Assembly (NCBI GenBank): GCA_964516635.1
Contig: CAZEZY010000018.1
Span: forward strand, 1 to 25,457
DNA: 25,457 nt
Direction of reading: 5' to 3'
Source of the DNA: CAZEZY01 sp964516635
Lineage (GTDB): Bacteria > Pseudomonadota > Gammaproteobacteria > Burkholderiales > Burkholderiaceae_C
Of this stretch, positions 1 through 7,532 are shown in pieces (the first letter of the stretch is position 1; the number at the start of each line of letters is the position of its first letter). The notes under the pieces are model-generated. The model was not told the DNA's origin. It did not search any database and saw only the letters and a program-made list of their open reading frames with translations. Position numbers and translations under genes: made by a program.

Positions 1-64
1 CCCCTGCTAAGGGAGTATGCGGTGTAGAGCCGCATCGAGGGTTCGAATCCCTCTCGCTCCGCCA
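1..64 (+). tRNA. serV-like tRNA-Ser: tRNA-Ser(GCT), 3' part only
   Basis: The window opens inside the 5' side of the anticodon stem. The loop CTGCTAA (4-10) gives anticodon GCT and is followed by the stem half GGGAG. A long class II variable arm follows (stem ATGCGG/CCGCAT, about 17-35), which fits serine. The T arm GAGGG-TTCGAAT-CCCTC is intact, then the 3' acceptor strand and an encoded CCA at 62-64. From memory the anticodon arm matches the Escherichia coli tRNA-Ser(GCU) arm. The D arm and 5' acceptor strand lie outside the window, so the gene is cut by the window edge and not broken. Confidence 0.95.
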
Positions 65-70
65 AGATAA

Positions 71-102
71 AGCCCAAGCAATTGATTTGCTTGGGCTTTT
101 TT
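71..102 (+). terminator. Intrinsic terminator of tRNA-Ser
   Basis: A perfect 11-bp stem, AGCCCAAGCAA (71-81) with TTGCTTGGGCT (87-97), has a 5-nt loop and a run of Ts to 102. It starts 7 nt after the CCA end of the tRNA. In the minus direction the stem is followed by CTTTATC, so it may also weakly stop transcription coming from the hydrolase gene. A related copy lies at 1887-1929. The rest of the gap to 285 holds nothing I can identify. Confidence 0.92.
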
Positions 103-285
103 CTTGATGGCTCAAGCGAGTCACCATTTGTGCCACCACACGGTCTGGGCTTACCCTACGCACAAGCCACAAATGCCAGCTCAGTCAGGGTATCGGCTGC
201 CTATCGTCAAATCCCAAGCACATCTGACCACTCAGTACATCGGCTAGAACATGCCCAGATTGCAACATCGGATCGGTAGGCGTGT

Positions 286-1194
286 TCAGTCTCGGGGAGC
301 TTCGATGGGCCTCGTCAGCCAGTCGAGGGTTTCTTGCCACAAGGTTTCAGCTCCAGGCCGGAAATACCCCATGTGCCCGATGCCTGACATCCCCCATTCG
401 GAGGGTTCGATCGTGTGCAATTCAAGTTCCGCCTTTTGATAGGCGGACATGAAGGCATCGCGTGAGGCCGGGGGCGCCCATTTGTCGTCGGTCGCATTGA
501 TGGCGCGAATCGGGATGTTGACCTCGGCAAACGGCTTGGCCAGATGCGCTTGCTCCGGATCGTCGAAAAAGTAGCGCGGCCACTGGCACCAATGTCGCCA
601 TTGGAAAAAGACGTTGCGAGGCAAGTCCTCCCCCATGCCGAGCAGACTCCAGGCCAGATACCCGTGGGTGCGGACGATCAGCGGGCCGAGAACCCGCCAC
701 ATGAACAGGACTCGCAAGCGCTCCCGTGCTGGCATCCAGCCGTGCCAACCAGCTCCCGTGGCGAATGTGGCAAAGCGCTGCACTCGCTCTTTGCCAGGGA
801 CAAGACCGAACGCATGGCCGCCGTACGAGTGGCCAATCATCCAAATGGGTTCATCGCCTCGCGCAGCAACATGTGACAGAAGGGCAGCCAAATCCAGGCG
901 AGCCCAGTCCAGGTAGTTCATCGCGAATCCGCGCAGGCTGGCGGGTTTGGATAGCCCAATCCCCCGATAGTCCAGGGTCCAAACCTCAAGGCCCCGCGCA
1001 GCTGCATACAGGGCAAAGCGCTTGTAGAACCCTTGTGGCACGCCAGTCGCACCAGCGACGATGAGGCGCCCTTTGAGCCGACCGGCAGGCGGGTAGTGGA
1101 GGGCGCCAAGCCGGTAGCCGTCGGCGGCAACGAGTTGCAGGGTCTCTGGGGTGTCAGGGACAACAGACGTGGCGCTTGAGAGAGAGGGACTCAT
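286..1194 (-). CDS. Alpha/beta hydrolase
   Basis: A 302-residue soluble alpha/beta-hydrolase-fold protein. The nucleophile elbow GHSYGG places the catalytic serine at residue 123. The likely acid lies in NATDDKWAPP near residue 235, and the likely histidine in GIGHMGYF near residue 274. The conserved region LDYRGIGLS is near residues 74-82. It resembles the predicted hydrolases of COG4757; the substrate is unknown. Its start overlaps the stop of the upstream TetR gene by 4 nt (ATGA), so the two are surely cotranscribed and probably translationally coupled. The hydrolase is therefore the likely target of that regulator, which suggests action on a small hydrophobic ester or a toxic compound. 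The family call is firm, the role inferred. Confidence 0.9.
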   Translation of the reverse strand: MSPSLSSATSVVPDTPETLQLVAADGYRLGALHYPPAGRLKGRLIVAGATGVPQGFYKRFALYAAARGLEVWTLDYRGIGLSKPASLRGFAMNYLDWARLDLAALLSHVAARGDEPIWMIGHSYGGHAFGLVPGKERVQRFATFATGAGWHGWMPARERLRVLFMWRVLGPLIVRTHGYLAWSLLGMGEDLPRNVFFQWRHWCQWPRYFFDDPEQAHLAKPFAEVNIPIRAINATDDKWAPPASRDAFMSAYQKAELELHTIEPSEWGMSGIGHMGYFRPGAETLWQETLDWLTRPIEAPRD

Positions 1195-1799
1195 GAGTGA
1201 TGCCTGGAAAGATTGACCTGCAAGATGTCCAGCAGCATGAGGGAGGTGTCCTGAAATGGCTTGTGGCTTCCCGCCACCCGTGCCTGAATCAGGCCGCCTT
1301 CGTAAGCTGAGACGATGAGTGCCGCGAGGCTGTCGGCGCGAGCGCAGTCCAGGCCACTTGCGGTCAGTGCATCTTTCAATGTGGCCCGTATCGCTTCAAA
1401 GCCCTGGGCGACAGCTTGTCGAATAGCCCTGTCTTCCGCCGTGGACTCGAGCGCGATCGTTGCCAGAGGACAGCCGACTTCATAGCCACTGCCAAGCAGC
1501 ATCTTTTGCGCGTCTGTCATCCATTCGGTCAAAGCCAACGCGGGGTCTTCGTAGCGATCGAAAAGAAGCCTTAGCCGTTGGGTGATCTGATGGATGACGA
1601 GCTCGATGGCCGCCACCGCCAACTCGGTCTTGCCTCCTGGGAAATGGTGATACAGCACCCCTTTGGGCGCCTGTGCCTCGACCAACAACTCACTGAGGCC
1701 GACGCCATGAAACCCCCTGGTGCGCAACGCATGCAGCATGGCGTCAACCAGACGATCACGGGTTGCACCTGGCATTTTTGGGGTTCGCTGGGTGGTCAC
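1191..1799 (-). CDS. TetR family transcriptional regulator, GTG start
   Basis: A TetR-type repressor of 202 residues. The N-terminal helix-turn-helix covers about residues 12-58, with the recognition segment and the family hallmark GVLYHHFPGGK (47-57). The C-terminal ligand domain, with GCPLATIALE near residue 110, resembles the LmrA/YxaF-like subgroup. The first start is GTG at 1799, with no Shine-Dalgarno sequence. The predicted transcription start from the promoter at 1807-1835 is at or one base before this GTG, which favours a leaderless mRNA. The alternative ATG at 1775 (194 residues) also lacks a ribosome site and keeps the whole DNA-binding domain. The gene probably represses itself and the overlapping hydrolase gene through the palindrome at 1812-1829. 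The ligand is unknown. Confidence 0.9.
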   Translation of the reverse strand: MTTQRTPKMPGATRDRLVDAMLHALRTRGFHGVGLSELLVEAQAPKGVLYHHFPGGKTELAVAAIELVIHQITQRLRLLFDRYEDPALALTEWMTDAQKMLLGSGYEVGCPLATIALESTAEDRAIRQAVAQGFEAIRATLKDALTASGLDCARADSLAALIVSAYEGGLIQARVAGSHKPFQDTSLMLLDILQVNLSRHHS

Positions 1800-1806
1800 A
1801 GGTCAA

Positions 1807-1835
1807 ATTCTATAGACCGGTCGGTCTATCGTCAA
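1807..1835 (-). promoter_or_regulatory. Sigma70 promoter of the tetR-hydrolase operon
   Basis: Read on the minus strand, the -35 box TTGACG (1830-1835) and the -10 box TAGAAT (1807-1812) are separated by exactly 17 bp, a near-consensus pair. The start point should fall about 7 nt past the -10 box, near 1800, next to the GTG codon at 1797-1799. Confidence 0.75.
1812..1829. promoter_or_regulatory. Probable TetR operator palindrome
   Basis: ATAGACCGGTCGGTCTAT is an inverted repeat with 8-bp perfect arms around a 2-bp centre. It has the TAGACC...GGTCTA form known for operators of several TetR-family regulators. It fills the whole 17-bp promoter spacer and touches the -10 box, so a bound dimer would block RNA polymerase. 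That the adjacent TetR protein binds it is inferred from position. Confidence 0.8.
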
Positions 1836-1886
1836 TCGCCGGACTTCAGACCCGAGTCCAGCACCTTTCGGGGATTTCCTGAAGGG

Positions 1887-1929
1887 CCGCCAAGGTAACC
1901 CCCAAGTGATGGATTCACTTGGGGTTTTT
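1887..1929 (+). repeat. tRNA-end plus terminator-like repeat
   Basis: A hairpin, CCCCAAGTGA (1900-1909) and TCACTTGGGG (1915-1924), is followed by TTTTT (1925-1929), so it has terminator polarity on the plus strand, yet no plus-strand gene ends here. On the minus strand, the strand of the kinase gene ending at 1938, only two Ts follow the stem. The segment aligns without gaps to 59-101 with 34 of 43 identities, including the CCGCCAAG that is the tRNA 3' end there. No T arm precedes it, so it is not an intact tRNA. Confidence 0.7.
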
Positions 1930-1937
1930 CACCTGTG

Positions 1938-4196
1938 TCAAGCCTGCGCCGGCTTGTGCGTGCTCAGCAGATGGGCGGCCTTGTCAAAGTCAAAATCCTC
2001 GACATAGGCCTGCAGCTTCGTGAAGTCGGCCCCCATCAGCTTGCGCAAGGGGGTCTGATGGAGTTTCAGCAATTCGCCGGCTTCGATGTCGCCCTCATCC
2101 AGCAGGAGGTGCAGCCGTTGCCACACTTCCTCGAAATGCCCGTAGGCGTTCGCGTCTGCTTCGGCATCCTGGGTCGCTGGTTCATCGGTTGTGGGCACCG
2201 CATGGCCCGGCAGCCACTGAGCCAGCTTGGCATACAGACGCTCGGGCGTGATGGGCTTGGTGAGCAGGTCGTTGAAGCCGCTGGCCACCCATGAGGTGTC
2301 GCCCTCCACAAAAGTGCCGGCCGTGAGGCCGACGATGGGCAGGGATTCGAAAGCGGGGTTGGAGCGCAGGTTTCTGGCGGTCGCATGGCCATCCATCACG
2401 GGCATGTGGACGTCGAGCAGCACCAGATCGAAGGGCGATAACGCCAGCTTTTCCAGGGCTTCGGCCCCATTCGCTGCCACCTCGCAATCCATGCCGGCCA
2501 GCCGTAGCATTTCGCTGCCGATCTGCCGGTAGAGGCGGTCGTCGTCCACCAGCAGGATCCGGGCGCCATTCAGCGGTGGTTGGGTGTTGTCCGTGTTGAC
2601 AGACGCGCGGGTCTGAACCGGGCCAGTCGATGGGCGGGCTTCCATCTGTTCCGGTTTGGCCAGTTGCTCGCAGACGGTATCGAACAGCTGTTCGGTGGTC
2701 ACGGGCTTGATGAGGGTGCCGTCAAAATCGTCGTGGCTGGACTGGGCATCGAGTTCTTCATGACCTGCCCCCGTGATGCAGATGATGGCGGGGGGATCCT
2801 GAAGGCCCAGACCCCGAATGGCCCGTGCACATGCGATCCCGTCCATCACGGGCATGCGCCAGTCGGTGAAGACGAGTGTGTACGGTTTGCCGGCCTCTTG
2901 GGCCTGACGAACCGCCTCGACCGCCCTTTCGCCATTTTCCACTTCGTCCACCTGGAATCGCATGCGCTGCAGCCCCCTGACCAGCAGCGAGCGGGTGACC
3001 CGGTTGTCGTCTGCCAGCAGCACGCGCTGCCCCCAGTGCCGTTCATCGGGGACGAGCAAGCGCTCGCGGCCGCTTTTCGAGGCCTCCAGTTCGGCGGTGA
3101 ACCAGAAATGCGAGCCCTGGCCTTTTTCGCTGGTGACGCCCACATCGCCCCCCATCAGGGTGGTCAGGTTGCGGGCAATGGCGAGCCCGAGGCCGGTGCC
3201 CCCGTAACGCCGGGTCATGCTCGGGTCCGCCTGTTCGAACTCCATGAACAGCCGGCTGGCTTCCTGGGCGGTCAGTCCGATCCCGGTGTCCATGACGTTG
3301 AAGCGCAGCAACTGCCGGCCTGCCGGATTCACGCTCAGCCGCTCCACCTGAATATGGATCTGGCCTTCTTCGGTGAATTTGATGGCGTTGTTGACGTAGT
3401 TGATGAGGATCTGGGCGAGCCGCTGCGGGTCGCCCAGGAGGCGCCGGTCGATGTCGGGCGAAACCTCCAGAATGAGCTCGAGGCCTTTGTCCTGGGCTTT
3501 CTGGGTCACCATCGACATCACGTTGGCCAGCAAGACCTCCAGGTTGAACTCCATGCGTTCGAGTTTCAGGCGACCCGCCTCGATCTTGCTGAAGTCCAGG
3601 ATGTCGTTGATCACGCCGAGCAGGTGCTTGCCGGAAGACTCGATCTTGGTGAGGTAATCGCGCGGGCGCTCTGGCAGATCGGTACGCAGCGCGAGGTTGG
3701 ACAGGCCGATGATGGCATTGAGGGGCGTGCGGATTTCGTGGGACATGTTGGCCACGAAGCGGCTCTTGGTGCCGCTGGCCTTGATGTTGCGGTAGGAACG
3801 CAAGGCCGTGAGGAGGGAGATTTCCAGGCGCTCGGCCGTGAGCTCGGTCTTTTCCTTGTAGTCGTCCACCTCCATGTGGCGGATGATGTCGAGCGGCGGG
3901 GCGGCTCCCGGGTTGCCGGTGCGCAAGATGAGCCGGGTGTCCTTGTTCTGCAGGGTCTTGCGGACATACTCGACCAGATCAAGCCCCGCGTGCTCGGTTT
4001 CCATGACCACATCGATCATGGCCACGGCAATGTCGGACTCCGCGTCGAACCGCGCGCGGGCCTCCTGGCCCGAACGGGCCGAGAGGATGCGCAGGGGGCG
4101 CCCTTCGAACACGATGTCTTCCAGCACCAGCTTGCTGACTTCGATGACGTCCTGGTCGTCGTCAACCAGAAGAAGGGTCCATGGCGGAACGGTCAA
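1938..4196 (-). CDS. Hybrid sensor histidine kinase, REC-HisKA-HATPase-REC-REC
   Basis: A 752-residue protein with no membrane segment, so cytoplasmic. Domains in order: receiver 1 (about 8-125, phosphoacceptor D62), HisKA with H153 in SHEIRTPL, HATPase_c (about 250-370: N box near 266-270, DTGIG 303-307, GTGLG 333-337), receiver 2 (390-510, D445, K497) and receiver 3 (546-662, D595, K647). A helical tail (about 680-752) has the position of a phosphotransfer domain but no obvious HPt histidine motif. Receiver 1, with VVMETEHAGL and DDYKEKTELT, resembles those of DUF3369-type response regulators, but the kinase core follows directly. The start lies 6 nt after the stop of the sensor kinase gene, so that kinase is the likely donor to receiver 1. 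No DNA-binding output domain is present. Confidence 0.93.
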   Translation of the reverse strand: MTVPPWTLLLVDDDQDVIEVSKLVLEDIVFEGRPLRILSARSGQEARARFDAESDIAVAMIDVVMETEHAGLDLVEYVRKTLQNKDTRLILRTGNPGAAPPLDIIRHMEVDDYKEKTELTAERLEISLLTALRSYRNIKASGTKSRFVANMSHEIRTPLNAIIGLSNLALRTDLPERPRDYLTKIESSGKHLLGVINDILDFSKIEAGRLKLERMEFNLEVLLANVMSMVTQKAQDKGLELILEVSPDIDRRLLGDPQRLAQILINYVNNAIKFTEEGQIHIQVERLSVNPAGRQLLRFNVMDTGIGLTAQEASRLFMEFEQADPSMTRRYGGTGLGLAIARNLTTLMGGDVGVTSEKGQGSHFWFTAELEASKSGRERLLVPDERHWGQRVLLADDNRVTRSLLVRGLQRMRFQVDEVENGERAVEAVRQAQEAGKPYTLVFTDWRMPVMDGIACARAIRGLGLQDPPAIICITGAGHEELDAQSSHDDFDGTLIKPVTTEQLFDTVCEQLAKPEQMEARPSTGPVQTRASVNTDNTQPPLNGARILLVDDDRLYRQIGSEMLRLAGMDCEVAANGAEALEKLALSPFDLVLLDVHMPVMDGHATARNLRSNPAFESLPIVGLTAGTFVEGDTSWVASGFNDLLTKPITPERLYAKLAQWLPGHAVPTTDEPATQDAEADANAYGHFEEVWQRLHLLLDEGDIEAGELLKLHQTPLRKLMGADFTKLQAYVEDFDFDKAAHLLSTHKPAQA

Positions 4197-4202
4197 GGTG
4201 AT

Positions 4203-6188
4203 TCAACCCTTTGTCTGAGGGAATGGGGAAGCAGATGCCGGCTGTCTGGGTAGCCAGATCACGAAGGCTGTGCCTTCGCCCTGTCGGCTGCTGACGCTGA
4301 TCCGGCCACCCAGCACTTGCTCCACCGCCCGTCGAGTGGAGAACAGGCCCAGTCCGGAGCCGCCGGCTTGCCGCCGGGTGGTGAAGAATGGGCTGAACGT
4401 CTTGGCCAGCACGGCATCGTCCATGCCTTTGCCGTTGTCGGTGATCTGCAACTGGATGCCATCGGGCATGTCGTCCACCACCACCCGGATGCGCCGGTCG
4501 TCCCGGCCTTCGAAGGCATGGATGGTGGCGTTGACGAGCAGGTTGGTGATCGACTGCATGAGCGACCCCGGCTCGGTGTAGAGCTTCACGGCTTCGCCAC
4601 AGTGGAGTTCGACCGTGCAATGGGACCGTTTGAGCAGTGGTGAAACCGACACCACCAGGCTTTCCAGGAAAGGCCGGACCTCGAGCATCCGCCATTCGTT
4701 GCGGGAAGCATCGACCGTGGTCTGCTTGAAGCTGCGAACCAGCGTGGCCGCCTTGTTGAGGTTGTTGCCGATCAGGGTGGTGGAGCGGGTGATGCCCTGT
4801 ATCCAGCGGGCCAGGCTTTCGGGGGTGACCACCTGGGTTTCGGCCTCGTTCTGGATGCGACGAACCGTCTGCTCCAGGTGGGAGCAGGCCGTCATGGCCA
4901 CCCCGATGGGGGTGTTGAGGTCGTGAGCCATCCCCGCAATCGTCAGACCCAGGGATTCCAGCTTGAGCGATTCCTGCAACTCGGCTTCCATGGCCTGACG
5001 GGACTCCTCGCTTTTCTTGAGGTCGGTGATGTCGGTATGGCAACCGACCCAGTGGAGCAGCCGGCCATCGGCGTCATGGCTCGGAAAGATCAGGAATCGG
5101 TTCCAGAAGGCTTCCCCGTTCTGTCGGTAGTTGAGGATTTCGATCTCGGCAGTGTCTTCGCGGTCGATCGCATCCTGGATGCGTTGCACGGCATCTGGGT
5201 GGGAATCGGGGCCTTGCAGCAAACGGGCATTGCGCCCCAGCACATCGGACGCTGCGTAGCCTGTGAGGAGCTCAAAGGCGTCGTTCACGTACACCAGCGG
5301 CATGTCGGGCTGGTGTGGATCGGAAAAGCTGATGCCGAACGGCGCCTTCTGCATCACCGTGGTCAGGGTGTTGAGCTCGTTGACCTTGGCCTTGAGTTGC
5401 TGCTCGCTGTCTTTGAGGTCGCTCTGGGACAGCAGGAGTTCGTCGTTCGACCGGAGCAACTGTGCATTCGCCTTCTTGTGTTCGCGCAGGGCGGCAACGG
5501 CCGAGCCCACAAAAAACAGCAGGTAGGCAGCGAAGAGGACCGCGTCACCAGACTGTTTCGTGAGGTTGTGCGAGATCGACACATCCTGAATGCCCCGGAT
5601 ATCGCCCACTTTCCAGTTGCGCACCGGAGACTGGGGGTGACCGTTGTGGCAATACACGCAGGTGGGTTCCATGCGCACGGGAATGGCCAGCCTGAGCACA
5701 TGATGGCCAGTGGGCTGCGTCTCAATCCGCCAGACCTCTTCCCTGGCAGGATCTTGCCGGAAGGTTCGCAAGGCATCGGCCTGAAAGTCGTCCAGGGCAG
5801 GCCGCTGTCGGCTGGCAAACGGGGCATCGGACAAGAAGGACATGCCAAAACCCTGATCCAGCTCATCCAGCCGCAGCCTTTCCCCGAGTTCGATCGAGAG
5901 GGTGGCGGGGATGGGGATGGCACCTGGAATGCGGTGGTAATCCTCGCTCAGGATCACCGGGGCGCCTCCGCTCGACATGACTCGACCGGCGACTTCGCTG
6001 GAGTAGTAGCCTCTGACCGTTGAAATGACATTGCTGATCAAACGCGCATTTCGGAGCCCTTCTCGTTCGGCGTGGGCTTGAAGGCCGTGATATGCCATGA
6101 ATGGCAATCCCGCGAGGGCAACCATGAACACCAGCAGCGACGGACTGAGTCCGATTCGCGCCCATCGTGTTCTGATCGAGTTGCCCAT
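4203..6188 (-). CDS. Membrane sensor histidine kinase, DUF3365-like haem domain plus LOV-like PAS
   Basis: A 661-residue membrane kinase. A transmembrane segment (about 15-36) leads into a periplasmic domain of about 180 residues like DUF3365/Tll0287. It carries a c-type haem motif, CVYCH, with C177, C180 and H181. A second transmembrane segment (about 215-234) and a coiled linker follow. The PAS domain (about 275-390) has LOV-like signatures, GRNARLLQGP and FWNRFLIFP, but A321 stands where LOV photoreceptors have the reactive cysteine, and H384 where the flavin-contacting glutamine is usual. The kinase core has H422 in AGMAHDLNTP, the N box near 548-554, DNGKG and GSGLGL. There is no receiver domain. 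AGAAGG, a good ribosome site, precedes the ATG. Redox, gas or haem sensing is inferred; the signal is unknown. Confidence 0.92.
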   Translation of the reverse strand: MGNSIRTRWARIGLSPSLLVFMVALAGLPFMAYHGLQAHAEREGLRNARLISNVISTVRGYYSSEVAGRVMSSGGAPVILSEDYHRIPGAIPIPATLSIELGERLRLDELDQGFGMSFLSDAPFASRQRPALDDFQADALRTFRQDPAREEVWRIETQPTGHHVLRLAIPVRMEPTCVYCHNGHPQSPVRNWKVGDIRGIQDVSISHNLTKQSGDAVLFAAYLLFFVGSAVAALREHKKANAQLLRSNDELLLSQSDLKDSEQQLKAKVNELNTLTTVMQKAPFGISFSDPHQPDMPLVYVNDAFELLTGYAASDVLGRNARLLQGPDSHPDAVQRIQDAIDREDTAEIEILNYRQNGEAFWNRFLIFPSHDADGRLLHWVGCHTDITDLKKSEESRQAMEAELQESLKLESLGLTIAGMAHDLNTPIGVAMTACSHLEQTVRRIQNEAETQVVTPESLARWIQGITRSTTLIGNNLNKAATLVRSFKQTTVDASRNEWRMLEVRPFLESLVVSVSPLLKRSHCTVELHCGEAVKLYTEPGSLMQSITNLLVNATIHAFEGRDDRRIRVVVDDMPDGIQLQITDNGKGMDDAVLAKTFSPFFTTRRQAGGSGLGLFSTRRAVEQVLGGRISVSSRQGEGTAFVIWLPRQPASASPFPQTKG

Positions 6189-6250
6189 GTGCCTTCTGCT
6201 CAGAATGAATCACGCCATTTTATGATAAAAAATATCAAAATTTATCAAAT
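6189..6250 (-). promoter_or_regulatory. AT-rich promoter region of the sensor kinase genes
   Basis: This is the only strongly AT-rich stretch nearby. On the minus strand it holds two TTGATA hexamers 10 bp apart (6243-6248 and 6233-6238), TATCAT (6222-6227) and TAAAAT (6217-6222). TTGATA to TATCAT has a short 15-bp spacer, so the true boxes are uncertain. The TTGAT units look like FNR half-sites, but no TTGAT-N4-ATCAA site is present. The kinase pair very likely has its own promoter here. Confidence 0.45.
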
Positions 6251-6280
6251 AAATGCAATTCGAGGGCTGGCAGTGAGCGT

Positions 6281-7513
6281 TCATGCCTGCTGATCTGCCA
6301 GCAGGGCTGTCGTCATCATTTCATCGAGGTGATCGAGCAGCACCCGGGTGATGGTCGTGTCCACGCTGCCGAGGTCGCTTTGGGATTGCATGAACGACGC
6401 CACGGCCTCCCGATCGAGTCCACGCCGGTAGGGCCTGTCCTGGACCATGGCCTGAAAAATGTCGGCCACGCGCAGAATCCGGGCTTCCAGGGGAAGGCTG
6501 GCGCCGTCCAGCCCGTGCGGGTAGCCCACGCCACCCGGCGCTTCGTGGTGATCGGCCGCCCAAGCGGCAATCGCTTCGAACCCGTCGATTTTCCGAAGGA
6601 TCTGCATCGTCTCGAAGCTGTGGGCATTCATGACCAGTCGCTCATCTTCGTCGAGTGGGGCTGGTTTTTCGAGGATGTGATCGGGCACCCGGAGCTTGCC
6701 AAGGTCGTGCAGCAGACCGGCGACCTCGAGTTCATCGAGCCGGGTGTCATCCAGGCCCAGATAGCCCCCTAGCCGGCGTGCAACCCGGGCCACCCCCAGG
6801 GAGTGCTCGCGGGTGAAGGGGCTCTTCGCGTCCACGATCACAGAAAAGATCCGGGCCAACTGGAGCATTTCGGCGTGAGTGGCGCTCAGGGGTCTGGCAT
6901 GGGCCAGCATGTCATGCAGATAGCCAGCCAGCGCCGAAGGTTCGAGATTGAGCCAGAAGGCCTCGTGGCTCGACACACGCAGAAAGGCATCGACCAGCAC
7001 GGGATCAAAGTAGGTGCCTCGCCGGACGTCGATTTCGCGCTGGATGGGTTGACGCTGTCTGAGGGCCTGGCCACTGGCGTGATAGGGGGCGGCCATGGCA
7101 TCCACCCGGTCCACGAGCAGGATGAGATTGGCGCGTTGCCGGATTTGCGGTTCAACACCTTCCTGGACCATGCGATCCCAGCGGGTGTGATGCAGCCGGA
7201 TCGGCAGGGCCATGTCGGCCAGTGGACGGAAGTGGCGCAACAACTCATGGCCGTGCACCGCGTGCGCCTGAGAGCCCGCCCAGTCGAATTCGCCCACCAG
7301 ATGCTGGTGGGTGGTGGTGTCGGACACCCCGATGTCGTGCAGCAGTCCGAGATCGAACACGAACTGGATGTCGTCGCTTGACCAGCCAAGGGTTCGGGCG
7401 CATTCGGCCGCCATGACACCGACCCGTTTTCCATGGGCCACATCGTCAACACCGACCAGATCGAGTGCGTCTGAAAGCGCGTACACAACCTGACGAAAAT
7501 GGGCGGTGATCAT
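6281..7513 (-). CDS. Tandem HD / HD-GYP phosphodiesterase
   Basis: A 410-residue soluble protein with two HD-type halves. The N-terminal half has LLHDIG (H59, D60) and a later HH pair (108-109) but no GYP motif. The C-terminal half is a full HD-GYP domain: EHS near 236-238, LLHDLGKLRVP (H269, D270), HAH-like region NAHS near 296-299, DHHE (321-324) and GYP at 330-332. Complete HD-GYP domains hydrolyse cyclic di-GMP; that is the expected activity here. There is no receiver or membrane segment, so its control must come from elsewhere or from the degenerate first half. It starts 19 nt after the tolC-like gene, with GAAGGG upstream of the ATG, and closes the long minus-strand run. Confidence 0.88.
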   Translation of the reverse strand: MITAHFRQVVYALSDALDLVGVDDVAHGKRVGVMAAECARTLGWSSDDIQFVFDLGLLHDIGVSDTTTHQHLVGEFDWAGSQAHAVHGHELLRHFRPLADMALPIRLHHTRWDRMVQEGVEPQIRQRANLILLVDRVDAMAAPYHASGQALRQRQPIQREIDVRRGTYFDPVLVDAFLRVSSHEAFWLNLEPSALAGYLHDMLAHARPLSATHAEMLQLARIFSVIVDAKSPFTREHSLGVARVARRLGGYLGLDDTRLDELEVAGLLHDLGKLRVPDHILEKPAPLDEDERLVMNAHSFETMQILRKIDGFEAIAAWAADHHEAPGGVGYPHGLDGASLPLEARILRVADIFQAMVQDRPYRRGLDREAVASFMQSQSDLGSVDTTITRVLLDHLDEMMTTALLADQQA

Positions 7514-7532
7514 GCGGCGCCCTTCGCCGGGT

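Noticed and set aside
82..279. 65-codon open frame after the tRNA
   Set aside because: It begins inside the tRNA terminator, with no ribosome site and no family likeness.
1836..1893. A complete second tRNA gene ending at GCCA 1889-1892
   Set aside because: There is no TTCRA-type T arm, no anticodon arm and no acceptor pairing; only the 3' end likeness remains.
2580..4253. 557-codon open frame on plus, antisense to the hybrid kinase gene
   Set aside because: The kinase domains on minus are unmistakable, and the antisense product shows no known motif.
6222..6248. FNR/ANR box
   Set aside because: TTGAT half-sites are present, but no TTGAT-N4-ATCAA spacing; the nearest inverted pair is 7 nt apart.
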